A stretch of DNA of 64,000 bases from Leptospiraceae bacterium (lineage in GTDB: Bacteria > Spirochaetota > Leptospiria > Leptospirales > Leptospiraceae). The number at the start of each line of letters is the position of its first letter. The stretch's first letter is position 1. Shown piece by piece: positions 27,301-34,492 of the stretch. Where the stretch lies: positions 124,001 to 188,000 of the forward strand of contig JACKPB010000001.1 of NCBI GenBank assembly GCA_024233875.1. Direction: 5' to 3'. A model generated the notes under the pieces. The model saw only the letters and a program-made list of their open reading frames with translations, had not been told where the DNA came from and did no database searches. The translations under genes were made by a program, and so were the position numbers.

Positions 27301-27709
27301 GGTTTCGGAAATGTTTCATCCCTATCCAAGACCTCAGGAAAATGGGAATAGAATGGAAACACGTTGGATGAGTCTTGTGAATAATGATGGTTATGGAATA
27401 TTAGCAATCGGAAAACCAATTCTAAATATAAGTGCCTGGCCCCATCGAATGGAAAATATAGATTCAGCTAATCATTTGAATGATCTGGAAGATGAAAATA
27501 TAATTACTGTCAACTTAGATTTAAAACAAAAAGGAGTTGGAGGGGATACAGCCTGGGATTCAAGGTCGAGACCTCATCCGAAGTACAGAATTCCAGCCGG
27601 GAAGTATAGGTATGAATTTAGACTAAGGGCTATTCAGCCTTCCGATGGAGATTACAGACAATTTGTTTATCGGGAGCCCGAAACAATTCCGTTGGAAGGA
27701 AGAGAGTAG
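24314..27709 (+). CDS. Membrane-anchored beta-galactosidase, GH2 LacZ family
   Basis: 1131-aa glycoside hydrolase of family 2, hydrolysing beta-galactosides such as lactose. Acid/base Glu514 is in SPGNESGKG and nucleophile Glu602 in CEYAHAMGNSLG; DND in WRPETDNDVADE, SAWPHRMENIDSANHLNDL and GVGGDTAWDSRSRPHPKY are LacZ-type C-terminal blocks. Unlike E. coli LacZ, the chain begins with a basic residue cluster and one long hydrophobic segment (about 6-31), so the enzyme is probably anchored with its catalytic part outside the cytoplasm. The start at 24314 has AAGGGG five bases upstream; the frame is open to a TTG at 24260. The next gene, 4 bp on, is a sodium/solute symporter. Confidence 0.93.
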   Translation: MSKMLKILLISSIVLIGLPILASIVFAIWTLLNTPFHSGTKFEWENPEIFGINKELPHSTLTPFASIEEAESGYSRYLINLNGDWKFHFVQSPEERPIEFYKPDFNDSDWKTIPVPSNWQLQGYDFPIYTNMNVEFARSGKMALPHPFDKIPPYFTFLSGVNPPYIPYDNNPVGSYRTKFTVPDDWKERKTFIQFGGVKSAFYLWVNGKQVGYSQDSMSSAEFEISEFLKDGENLLAVEVYRYSDGSFLELQDMWRLSGIFRDVVLHSRNPIHIRDFFIKPELDENLKSGKLKLEIVVRNMEKTTEPENLSIDFKIESPNAGEVFEFSTNSQELIEPGKEIIINAAIDIPAPLLWTAETPNLYKIWIQTNESPGDIREVIQTRFGFRKVEIRNAQLLVNHVPIQVKGVNRHEMDPVSGQALTRDQMIRDILILKQNNINAVRTSHYPNQPLWYDLCDEYGLYVVDEANLETHGIRDSLPGDKVEWTEAVLSRMKNLVERDKNHPSVIVWSPGNESGKGENIRKMVEYAKHRDPSRPVQYEQWPEVSDIIAPMYASIANGTYAKQDGPLTEFMYSTVSRDHGTRSIEEWAEYSSATKPLIQCEYAHAMGNSLGNYQDYWDIYEKYDKLQGGFIWDFADQSLPKKDSNGKFFWAYGGDYGPKGTLSDGTFLNNGIVSPDRRPNPALQEVKKVHRFVRLKTNDPTFREFILENRYDFISLEHLDIHWDLREENKVIQKGDTVLNQNGEETSILNTPARSSETIRIPFEDFEAKPGREYFLNISFRLKEKTLWAGEGFEVSREQFLLPSKRQEIEKISIDSMPELKLEEGSSEIRILGSGFLIMFDPTKGVITSLKNGETQIIDGPMYPNFWRPETDNDVADETEIGERQSTLWKNAYHKSNLKRLYVKQEKPGLIRIIAEIALKAKKSILNLEYLVHGNGDIVIRYDLDAPDGLPDLPRIGMQFHTSGMYNTQRWFGKGPLDTYEDRNTGGHVGLFSGKVSEMFHPYPRPQENGNRMETRWMSLVNNDGYGILAIGKPILNISAWPHRMENIDSANHLNDLEDENIITVNLDLKQKGVGGDTAWDSRSRPHPKYRIPAGKYRYEFRLRAIQPSDGDYRQFVYREPETIPLEGRE

Positions 27710-27713
27710 CTAG

Positions 27714-29264
27714 ATGAATCTGACTACCCTCGATTATCTTGTATTTGGAATCTACTTTGCTCTCATAGTAATCGTTGCAGTAAAAAATTCGACCAAAGAG
27801 GGAGGGGAAGAAAAGAATACGGAAGATTTTTTTCTTGCAGGGAGAAATCTTCCCTGGTGGATTATTGGAACTTCACTGATTGCCTCCAATATCTCAGCGG
27901 AACAGCTTATCGGGATGTCCGGATCCGCTTTCGTTTCGGGAATAGCAATCGTTTCTTATGAATGGCTTTCTGCTCTCACTCTTCTGATTATCGCAAAATG
28001 GTTTCTTCCCTATTTTCTGGAAATGAGAATTTATAGTATGCCGCAATATTTGGAGGAGAGATTTGATAAACGGATCAGTGTGAGTTTGGGTGTTTTTTGG
28101 GTTCTTGTCTATATATTCGTGAACCTGACGTCTATCCTCTATCTAGGTGCTCTGACTCTTGAAACTATTCTTGGATTTCCTCCAATCTACAGTATTTTAG
28201 GTATGGCAATTCTCTCGGGTTTCTTTACTATTTACGGTGGTCTCTCAGCTGTTGCCTGGACGGATTTCATTCAGGTTGCTGTGCTATTCGGAGGGGGGCT
28301 CCTCATCACTATACTTGGACTTCAAACAGCAGGTTCCGGAGAAGGTATATTAGTTGGGTTTCAAAATATTATCCAATCTTCTCCGGATAAATTCCATACT
28401 ATTCTTTCTGCAAATCATAAAGATCTACCCTGGATAGGTGTCTTCTTCGGAGGGATGTGGGTAGCTAATTTGAGTTATTGGGGTTTCAATCAGTACATCA
28501 CCCAAAGGGCTTTAGCGGCTAAAAATATAGAGGAATCCAGAAATGGTTTGGTCTTTGCAGCATTTCTCAAAATTCTGGTTCCCGTGATAGTCGTACTACC
28601 CGGTGTCACAGCTTTTTATCTTTACAGAGATAAAATCTCTACTCCCGATATGGCGTATCCGACTCTGATTAAAAACTTGGTTCCTGTGGGAATGACCGGT
28701 CTAATTCTCGCTGCACTCATGGGGGCAATTGTTTCTTCTTTGAATTCAATGACGAATAGTACAGCTACAATATTTACTATGGACATTTATCGAAAGTTGA
28801 AAGGTGAGACTTCAGAGAAAAAATTAGTTCTTATCGGACGAATCGTCTCGGGTCTTTCCCTTCTCATTGCCGTATTCATTGCTCCTTCTCTCGGGGGATT
28901 GAATCAGGTCTTTCAGTACATTCAGGAATATACGGGTATGGTTTCACCCGGTATAGTGGTGATTTTTCTTTTTGGATTGTTTTGGAGAAGGGCAAATAGT
29001 ATTTCTGTACTCTGGGTGGCGATACTTACTGTACCTATATCCATTTTGTTTAAGTTTGTATTTGCGGATCTAGCTTTTCTCAATCGAATGGGAGTTACAT
29101 TTCTGGCTCTCGTACTGATTGGAACTATAGGTGTCTTTTTGACAACAGACAAACCGGATCCTATAGAAAAGAAGGTGATTGATACCTCGACCTCATTCGG
29201 GTTCAATCTAGCTTCGGGTGTGATCCTTTCTGTCCTTATGGTCCTCTATTATATTTTCCAATAA
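27714..29264 (+). CDS. Sodium/solute symporter, SSS family (SGLT-like)
   Basis: 516-aa inner-membrane transporter with about 13-14 helices. Family signatures include ISAEQLIGMSGSAFVSG, the unwound helix 1 region (EDFFLAGRNLPWWIIGTSLIASNIS) and YGGLSAVAWTDFIQ; GLILAALMGAIVSSLNSMTNSTATIFTMDIY (here only the core: SSLNSMTNSTATIF) carries the sodium-2 site serines. The closest functional class by pattern is vSGLT/SGLT-type sugar:Na+ symport. It is 4 bp downstream of the beta-galactosidase gene, so uptake of galactose or glucose released outside the membrane is a sensible inference. No regulator is adjacent. Confidence 0.9.
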   Translation: MNLTTLDYLVFGIYFALIVIVAVKNSTKEGGEEKNTEDFFLAGRNLPWWIIGTSLIASNISAEQLIGMSGSAFVSGIAIVSYEWLSALTLLIIAKWFLPYFLEMRIYSMPQYLEERFDKRISVSLGVFWVLVYIFVNLTSILYLGALTLETILGFPPIYSILGMAILSGFFTIYGGLSAVAWTDFIQVAVLFGGGLLITILGLQTAGSGEGILVGFQNIIQSSPDKFHTILSANHKDLPWIGVFFGGMWVANLSYWGFNQYITQRALAAKNIEESRNGLVFAAFLKILVPVIVVLPGVTAFYLYRDKISTPDMAYPTLIKNLVPVGMTGLILAALMGAIVSSLNSMTNSTATIFTMDIYRKLKGETSEKKLVLIGRIVSGLSLLIAVFIAPSLGGLNQVFQYIQEYTGMVSPGIVVIFLFGLFWRRANSISVLWVAILTVPISILFKFVFADLAFLNRMGVTFLALVLIGTIGVFLTTDKPDPIEKKVIDTSTSFGFNLASGVILSVLMVLYYIFQ

Positions 29265-29335
29265 ATAATCTGAAAATTTACAGTAAAAAAAGCCAAATCA
29301 ATTGAATTCTTTTTAGAGATCCATAATTTGGAGAC

Positions 29336-30136
29336 ATGAGACTAAAATTATTTTTACTCCTTTCTTTATCTATTTTCATTCATTGCTTCCGACCAAATAA
29401 ATTTGAATCGTATTTCAAAAAAAGTATGGAGGGTAAGGAAGGTGCCATAGTAGTTTTAGATTTATCTTCTAATGAAGAGTATATCTACAATTTAGAATTA
29501 GCTACTATTCGAACTACACCCTGTTCCACTTTCAAGATTTGGAATACTCTCATCGGACTGGAAACAAATACTATCCATTCGGAATTCGATTCTTTTTATG
29601 TCTGGGATGGAGTTCAGCGTGAATACAAGGATTGGAATAGGGATTTGAATTTGGAAGAAGCCTTTCGGGTCTCCTGTGTGCCCGCTTATCAAAACTTAGC
29701 CCGAAAAATTGGTATGACAAAAATGAAATCTCAATTGGAGAAAATTCAATATGGTGATCTGGATCTTTCTTCCGGTGTGGATGAGTTTTGGCTTCCGAGA
29801 CCGGGAAAGAAATCCATTCAAATCTCTCCTTATGAACAGGCATTTCTCATCAAAAAATTCATGAATCAGGACCTGAAATTTTCAGATTCATCAAGACAGG
29901 TCCTAGAAAAAATTATGTTGTACAAAACTTCAGAAAAAGCTTCTCTCTACGGGAAAACAGGTTCGGGAAAAGATCCGGATGGGATTGCGGAGCGGAATAT
30001 CGGTTGGTATGTTGGTTACATCTCAGGTCAAAGAGGGAGATACTCCTTTGCCTGTCTTCTGAGAGGTGCGAATGTATCCGGAAAAACTGCAAGAGATTTG
30101 ATGGAAGAGTTATTTATTGAAAGTGGATACTTATAA
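29336..30136 (+). CDS. Class D (OXA-like) beta-lactamase, putative lipoprotein
   Basis: 266 aa. Signal with possible lipobox SIFIHC (Cys17). Serine Ser64 and carbamylation lysine Lys67 are in PCSTFKIW; SxV is Ser113-Cys-Val115, the third motif usually YGN reads YGD (139-141), DEFWL carries the conserved tryptophan, and KTG is at 207-209 in YGKTGSG. All catalytic elements of class D are present apart from the Asn to Asp change, so penicillin hydrolysis is likely though not certain; BlaR1-type sensors share the fold but would have a membrane domain, which is absent. Separated from the symporter gene by 71 bp; a separate promoter is possible. Confidence 0.88.
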   Translation: MRLKLFLLLSLSIFIHCFRPNKFESYFKKSMEGKEGAIVVLDLSSNEEYIYNLELATIRTTPCSTFKIWNTLIGLETNTIHSEFDSFYVWDGVQREYKDWNRDLNLEEAFRVSCVPAYQNLARKIGMTKMKSQLEKIQYGDLDLSSGVDEFWLPRPGKKSIQISPYEQAFLIKKFMNQDLKFSDSSRQVLEKIMLYKTSEKASLYGKTGSGKDPDGIAERNIGWYVGYISGQRGRYSFACLLRGANVSGKTARDLMEELFIESGYL

Positions 30137-30151
30137 AATAGGTAAATGAAC

Positions 30152-30589
30152 CTAAATAGATCCTTTGTGAGTCAAATGATACTTTCCTTTGTGATGGGGG
30201 CAGGGATACACCTGAATAGTAAAGGCTGAGGTTTTGTTGAGATGATCCGCCCGTTTTTGAGCTATGAGTTTCGAAGGATAGAAGGCTTTTTTCTTCCCGT
30301 TGCTATCGGAACAGTCGGGGCAAAGAGGAAAGGATTTTCCCAGGTGATAGTTTCCGCAAATATCACATTTTGTGGTTTCGGGAGGTCCTTCGAAACCCTG
30401 TTTTTTCCATTCTGATAAGGCATATTTTTTTAATGGATACATAGTCTTGCCCTGACATTTTTTTCTTGTGATACGAAATCCGCTCTCTGTTTTTTCAACA
30501 GTCATAACAGCTTCTTTTAGGTTTCCCTGTTTGTTCTGGTATTCCAGACTTTTTTCTGCCTCTTCACGGGTTTTGTAAAAACTTGCCAT
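30152..30589 (-). CDS. Small zinc-finger-like hypothetical protein
   Basis: About 145 aa from the internal ATG (MASFYKTREEAEK); the frame is open to an ATG at 30646. Two cysteine pairs, KCDICG and CPDC, probably bind zinc (about residues 74-96), and the C-terminus has PCPHHKGKYHLTHK, resembling the Cys/His tail of small phage-like and housekeeping zinc proteins. Basic overall; may bind nucleic acid. Convergent to the beta-lactamase gene with 15 bp between. Neither start has a clear ribosome site. Function unknown. Confidence 0.65.
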   Translation of the reverse strand: MASFYKTREEAEKSLEYQNKQGNLKEAVMTVEKTESGFRITRKKCQGKTMYPLKKYALSEWKKQGFEGPPETTKCDICGNYHLGKSFPLCPDCSDSNGKKKAFYPSKLIAQKRADHLNKTSAFTIQVYPCPHHKGKYHLTHKGSI

Positions 30590-30782
30590 TTCTATAGTGT
30601 AAAAAAAAATGTCCGGATAAGAAAAGTTTTTTTCAATAAAGATCATTGAATCTTCAGAATTTTTTAAAACTGTTTACATCTATCTTCATTATTGAAAAAC
30701 TAGTACTGTATTTTTCTTATAGATCAGGATGATGTCAACCCGCTCTTTCGAAAAGAATAACGGAAAGTGAATAGGTTTGAGA

Positions 30783-30842
30783 TACCTTTCGGGCTATTTC
30801 TACATTTGAAATGCAATCAAATGTATAGATGGAAAGGGGTAT
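30783..30842. repeat. Long imperfect inverted repeat upstream of marR
   Basis: The core is a perfect 9-bp dyad, TACATTTGA (30801-30809) and TCAAATGTA (30817-30825), around AATGCAA. Outer parts also match: ATACC..TTTC on the left against GAAAGG.GTAT on the right. It could form a 60-nt stem-loop, or bind a regulator. No U-tract follows, so it is not a standard terminator. Confidence 0.5.
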
Positions 30843-30914
30843 TTTCGGGAATGTATTGAGATTCTTTATTTTTTTTATTTAGGATTGAAAATAAACTTGA
30901 CAGTATAATATTAC

Positions 30915-30943
30915 TTCACTAAGTTAATATTTAACAAAGTGAA
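30915..30943. promoter_or_regulatory. Putative MarR operator
   Basis: A 29-bp palindrome with half-sites TTCACTAAGTTAA and TTAACAAAGTGAA in inverted order (11 of 14 pairs complementary), ending five bases before the marR ATG. A TATAAT lies at 30904-30909 and a TTGACA at 30897-30902, so bound protein would cover the transcription start. Position and symmetry are those of autoregulated MarR genes. Confidence 0.65.
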
Positions 30944-30948
30944 CTAAT

Positions 30949-31380
30949 ATGAAAAGATCTGAACTTTTAAATACAATTTCAGCACAGATTCGGGAATTTT
31001 ATAGAGGCTTAAAAAAAGACTCCAATAAGATAATGGAATCTGAAGGAATAACAAATGGCGAATTTCTTGTCCTGAGGCATGTTCATTCCGGGATAGATGG
31101 AGCCACTCTCCTCGCTAGGGAAATGGGTGTATCCGCTTCCTATATCACATCGATTTCCGATAAAATGATCAAAAAAGGATATATAGAAAGAATCCGTCCT
31201 GAAACGGATAGACGAACAGTAAAGATTCAACTCACAAAAACAGGTAAAAACTTGTATTTACTACTCGATATAAAAATCCAAAAACACCTAAACAATAAAT
31301 TTGACTCACTGACAAATCAAGAGTTGAAGTCCTTCAATGAAATTCTACTTAGAATTTTCCAGAATAAATCTAATTTTTAG
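30949..31380 (+). CDS. MarR-family transcriptional regulator
   Basis: 143-aa winged-helix regulator. It shows the MarR order: helix 1-2 dimer arm, TNGEFLVLRHV, recognition region GATLLAREMGVSASYITSISDKMIKKGYI, wing ERIRPETDRRTVKIQLTKTGK (core DRRTVKIQLTKTGK), and a C-terminal dimer helix. It likely represses itself and the MFS pump gene that follows after 8 bp, released by a phenolic or drug ligand. The palindrome at 30915-30943 is the probable binding site. No cysteine pair for redox sensing is seen. Confidence 0.92.
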   Translation: MKRSELLNTISAQIREFYRGLKKDSNKIMESEGITNGEFLVLRHVHSGIDGATLLAREMGVSASYITSISDKMIKKGYIERIRPETDRRTVKIQLTKTGKNLYLLLDIKIQKHLNNKFDSLTNQELKSFNEILLRIFQNKSNF

Positions 31381-31388
31381 GATGATCG

Positions 31389-32948
31389 ATGCACACTCTT
31401 GAACTGATAGAAAAGAAAACAATCATGTATACAGTAATGGCGGTTCTCTTTTTTTCAGCTGTGAATCAGACAATAGTTGGTACTACACTTCCCAGTATTG
31501 TATCTTCGTTGGGCGGTATGGAATACTTCAATTGGGTTTTCACGATTTTCATGCTGACCTCCAGCATCTCCTCTATTCTGGCAGGAAAACTTTCGGATAC
31601 ATACGGAAGGAAACCATTTTTCATTATAGGTATTTTGACTTTGAGTCTTGCTTCTCTGATGTGTGGTTTCTCTAACACAATGATAGAATTGATCATTTAT
31701 CGTGGATTCCAGGGCTTGGGTGCCGGTATCATTATTTCCCTTTCTTTTGCCTCTGTGGGAGATTTATTTCTTCCTCGTGAAAGAGGACGTTGGCAGGGAT
31801 TGCTTACTTCTGTTTTCGGGTTGAGTAGTCTCATCGGTCCTACTATGGGAGGTTATATAGTAGATCATTTTGACTGGCATTGGATATTTTGGATCTTTCT
31901 ACCTTTTGGAGTTGTTGCCTTTTTTGTCCTTCTTAAATTCTACCCCTCTAAAAAACACATACCCGAGAAACTTCCTGTGGACTATTCCGGTATTTTATCT
32001 TTTACGATATCTGTATCACTTCTCCTCTACTATCTTTCCATCCTCGGTATCAAACCATTTTCTATAGCAAGGGAATCTCTTTTGATAACCGGAATTGTAT
32101 TTCTGGCCTTATTTGTTTATCTGGAAAGAAAAGCAATTGATCCGATTCTTCCTCCTCCACTTTTTTATAAGAATACATATCTTATTTCTAATGTAGTGAG
32201 CTTCTTTGTTGGTATGGGAATGTTCGGTGTCGTTATTTATATACCTTTTTATATGCAGGGTCCGATGCAGATATCTGCTACTTATAGTGGAATCATAATG
32301 ATGTGTATGACGCTTAGTTTGGTTTCTCTGAGCTCTATTGTTGGAAATCAAATTACACGCACAGGGAAGTACAAATTCATTGGTATTTTTGGGGTACTGA
32401 TTATGCTTCTCGGTTTGTTGTCCATGTATTTTATGAATATTGATTCTTCCCTTCTCTCAATAGGCTTTAGGGTAATTCTTTTCGGGGCAGGGCTGGGAAT
32501 TGGATTTACTGTGTTCACACTTTCTGTTCAGTTTGAGGTATCCAATAGACAAATTGGGATAGCAGTCTCTTCCGTTCAGCTGTTCAGACAAATTGGTGGA
32601 ACCATAGGTGTCGCCCTCTTGGGTGGAGTATTCAATACTTTGATGGGAGAGCGAAAGATAAGTTTGATTTCCGGTCTCTCCGGTGGGCCATCTTCGGATA
32701 TATCTAAGAATCTTTTGAATCATCCCCGGATTCTCCTTGACCACCAGGCACTCAAAGACTTACTAATGAGTGCAGATGGGGAAAGTCTGAACACTCTACA
32801 GTCCTCTATCTTACTCTTGAGGGAAAATATGGGTTCTGTATTGAATGAGGTTTTCCTATTGTCCTCTGGAATTTTAGTCCTTGCTTTATTTATTTCATTT
32901 TTTCTGAAGGAAGTGAGTCTGGAAAGCAATGAGGAGAAAGAAGATTAG
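31389..32948 (+). CDS. MFS multidrug efflux pump, DHA2 (14-TM) type
   Basis: 519-aa transporter with about 14 membrane helices. It carries the DHA2 patterns: QTIVGTTLPSIVSSLGG in helix 1, GKLSDTYGRKP (motif A), IIYRGFQGLGAGIIISLSFASVGD and RGRWQGLLTSVFGLSSLIGPTMGGYIVD-type motif C (core LSSLIGPTMGG), YSGILSF, and QLFRQIGGTIGVALLG. This class exports drugs and lipophilic compounds in exchange for protons. It lies 8 bp after marR with AGGATG before its ATG, so the two form a regulated unit. The aldose epimerase gene follows 55 bp later. Confidence 0.92.
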   Translation: MHTLELIEKKTIMYTVMAVLFFSAVNQTIVGTTLPSIVSSLGGMEYFNWVFTIFMLTSSISSILAGKLSDTYGRKPFFIIGILTLSLASLMCGFSNTMIELIIYRGFQGLGAGIIISLSFASVGDLFLPRERGRWQGLLTSVFGLSSLIGPTMGGYIVDHFDWHWIFWIFLPFGVVAFFVLLKFYPSKKHIPEKLPVDYSGILSFTISVSLLLYYLSILGIKPFSIARESLLITGIVFLALFVYLERKAIDPILPPPLFYKNTYLISNVVSFFVGMGMFGVVIYIPFYMQGPMQISATYSGIIMMCMTLSLVSLSSIVGNQITRTGKYKFIGIFGVLIMLLGLLSMYFMNIDSSLLSIGFRVILFGAGLGIGFTVFTLSVQFEVSNRQIGIAVSSVQLFRQIGGTIGVALLGGVFNTLMGERKISLISGLSGGPSSDISKNLLNHPRILLDHQALKDLLMSADGESLNTLQSSILLLRENMGSVLNEVFLLSSGILVLALFISFFLKEVSLESNEEKED

Positions 32949-33003
32949 ATATCAATCTAAGAAAAATATAAGTTGATCTTGTAATACGCATAAGGAAAAA
33001 TCT

Positions 33004-34026
33004 TTGAAAATTATCCTATGGCTATTTCTGGTATTGGCATTTCATTATGGATGTATGATACCCAAGTATACAAGTTTCAAAAAGAAACATTCATTATTAG
33101 TTCTGGAAAATCCAACCTCATTCATCCGGTTGGAGGTTCTCCCCGAAGTCGGAAATCTTATCTATCAGATTTATATTCGAAATGAACCTATCTTGTACTC
33201 TCCTGATTCTGTTTTAGAGTATGCACACTCGAACCATCTTCAGGGAATTCCATTTTTGCATCCCTGGGTGAATCGATTGGAAGGAGATTATTTTCACTGG
33301 AAAGATAAGCGTTATGAGATAAATCCTAAGAATTCTAAACTCAGAAGAGATAAAAATCAACTTCCCATACATGGCATACTCAGCAGAACGGAAGGATGGA
33401 AAGTAACACGGGTCTACAATCACTCTCAAGTGTCTGTTTATGAAGCTACGTATGATTTTGAAGATCAGGAAGATTTAGAGGTATTCCCTTTCCCTCATAA
33501 GATTGGATACAAAATCATAGTCGAGGGCAATACTATCAAAGTAAGTTTGGAGATTTTCAATACGGGAAGGGAGGAAATGCCGGTTTCATCCGGATTTCAT
33601 CCTTATTTTTTATTGCCTGAAAGTGCAAAAGAGAAAACTTACCTAAGAACCAATATGAGTATGTACTACAAAACAGATTCATTGCTTTTGCCAACAGGAA
33701 AGAAGGCAAAAGCTAATGAGATCATTGAAACTCCTAAAAGCGTAAAAAACTTTTATCCGGATCATGTACTCTCAAATCCTAAAGATCCCTCAGAGAATCC
33801 TAAGTTCACCATAGAGTTCCCCGACAAATCTATAGACCTGGAATTCGGTAGAATCTTTACCCATGGTTTGGTTTTTCTACCCCGGGATAGGGATTTGATT
33901 TGTATAGAACCTATGAGTACTGCTACCAATGCTCTCAATCTGCAATTGAAAGATCCTGAGGTTATTGTACCTTCAGTGCAACCCGGTGAGAAATTGGATC
34001 TTTGGTTTCAATTGACGTTTCATTAA
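33004..34026 (+). CDS. Exported aldose 1-epimerase (galactose mutarotase family)
   Basis: 340 aa, TTG start with AAGGA about eight bases upstream. Signal-like N-terminus (IILWLFLVLAFHYGC) with a poor lipobox, so it may be a lipoprotein or simply exported. The epimerase fold is indicated by FLHPWVNRLEGD, LPIHGILSRTEGW (His in IHG), SSGFHPYFLLPE and ICIEPMSTATNALN (catalytic Glu region). It interconverts alpha and beta anomers of sugars such as galactose. Most mutarotases are cytoplasmic; an exported form fits the externally anchored beta-galactosidase 5 kb upstream. Lies downstream of the MFS gene, perhaps by read-through. Confidence 0.85.
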   Translation: MKIILWLFLVLAFHYGCMIPKYTSFKKKHSLLVLENPTSFIRLEVLPEVGNLIYQIYIRNEPILYSPDSVLEYAHSNHLQGIPFLHPWVNRLEGDYFHWKDKRYEINPKNSKLRRDKNQLPIHGILSRTEGWKVTRVYNHSQVSVYEATYDFEDQEDLEVFPFPHKIGYKIIVEGNTIKVSLEIFNTGREEMPVSSGFHPYFLLPESAKEKTYLRTNMSMYYKTDSLLLPTGKKAKANEIIETPKSVKNFYPDHVLSNPKDPSENPKFTIEFPDKSIDLEFGRIFTHGLVFLPRDRDLICIEPMSTATNALNLQLKDPEVIVPSVQPGEKLDLWFQLTFH

Positions 34027-34492
34027 AATATAAATTGATCAATACAAATAAAAGAATAAAGCATCACAATCTAAGAATAGAATTTCTGTCTACTCAAAAT
34101 GAATTCATTCGCATTGATTCTTTTTTATCTTTTACTCATCTATCTTGAGATGTATTGGTGCATTCATGGAAGAATCTTCTATAAAATGGTTACATACTCA
34201 GAGAAGTAGTACCAAAGAATTTCTGAAAACCTGTATATCTTGCTCCTGATTCATAAAAAGACTTGATTCAAACGATTGAGTGCAAAGAAGAGCTGTTTTC
34301 TCCTGAAGCTAGCTCACAAAAAAATCTAAATTCATCCAAAAAAATACTGGATCAAAAAACTGCTATACGGATAGTAAGTAATAGATTCGGTTTGAACCTT
34401 CTCCCTCTTTCATCCGGTTGGATGCTTTCCCCGGAAGGATTTTGGAGCTGGATCGACCGATGAAAAATCTATGCAAATCCGGAAGGTGCCCC
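34027..34492. other. Intergenic region before recombinase; possible small ORF
   Basis: 466 bp, AT-rich at the left. A 66-codon frame runs 34263-34463 from a TTG and ends overlapping an in-frame ATG of the recombinase (34460) as ATGA, which would be normal for translational coupling, but its start has no ribosome site and its sequence resembles nothing known. I see no promoter or terminator that I would defend. Confidence 0.35.

Larger units (their letters stand above)
30647..30948. other. Intergenic region upstream of marR, with dyads
   Basis: 302 bp between the divergent zinc-finger and marR genes. No ORF is evident. It holds a long imperfect hairpin (30783-30842) and a MarR-type palindrome (30915-30943), both listed separately, and a TATAAT at 30904-30909 that could be the -10 of marR. 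Confidence 0.6.
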
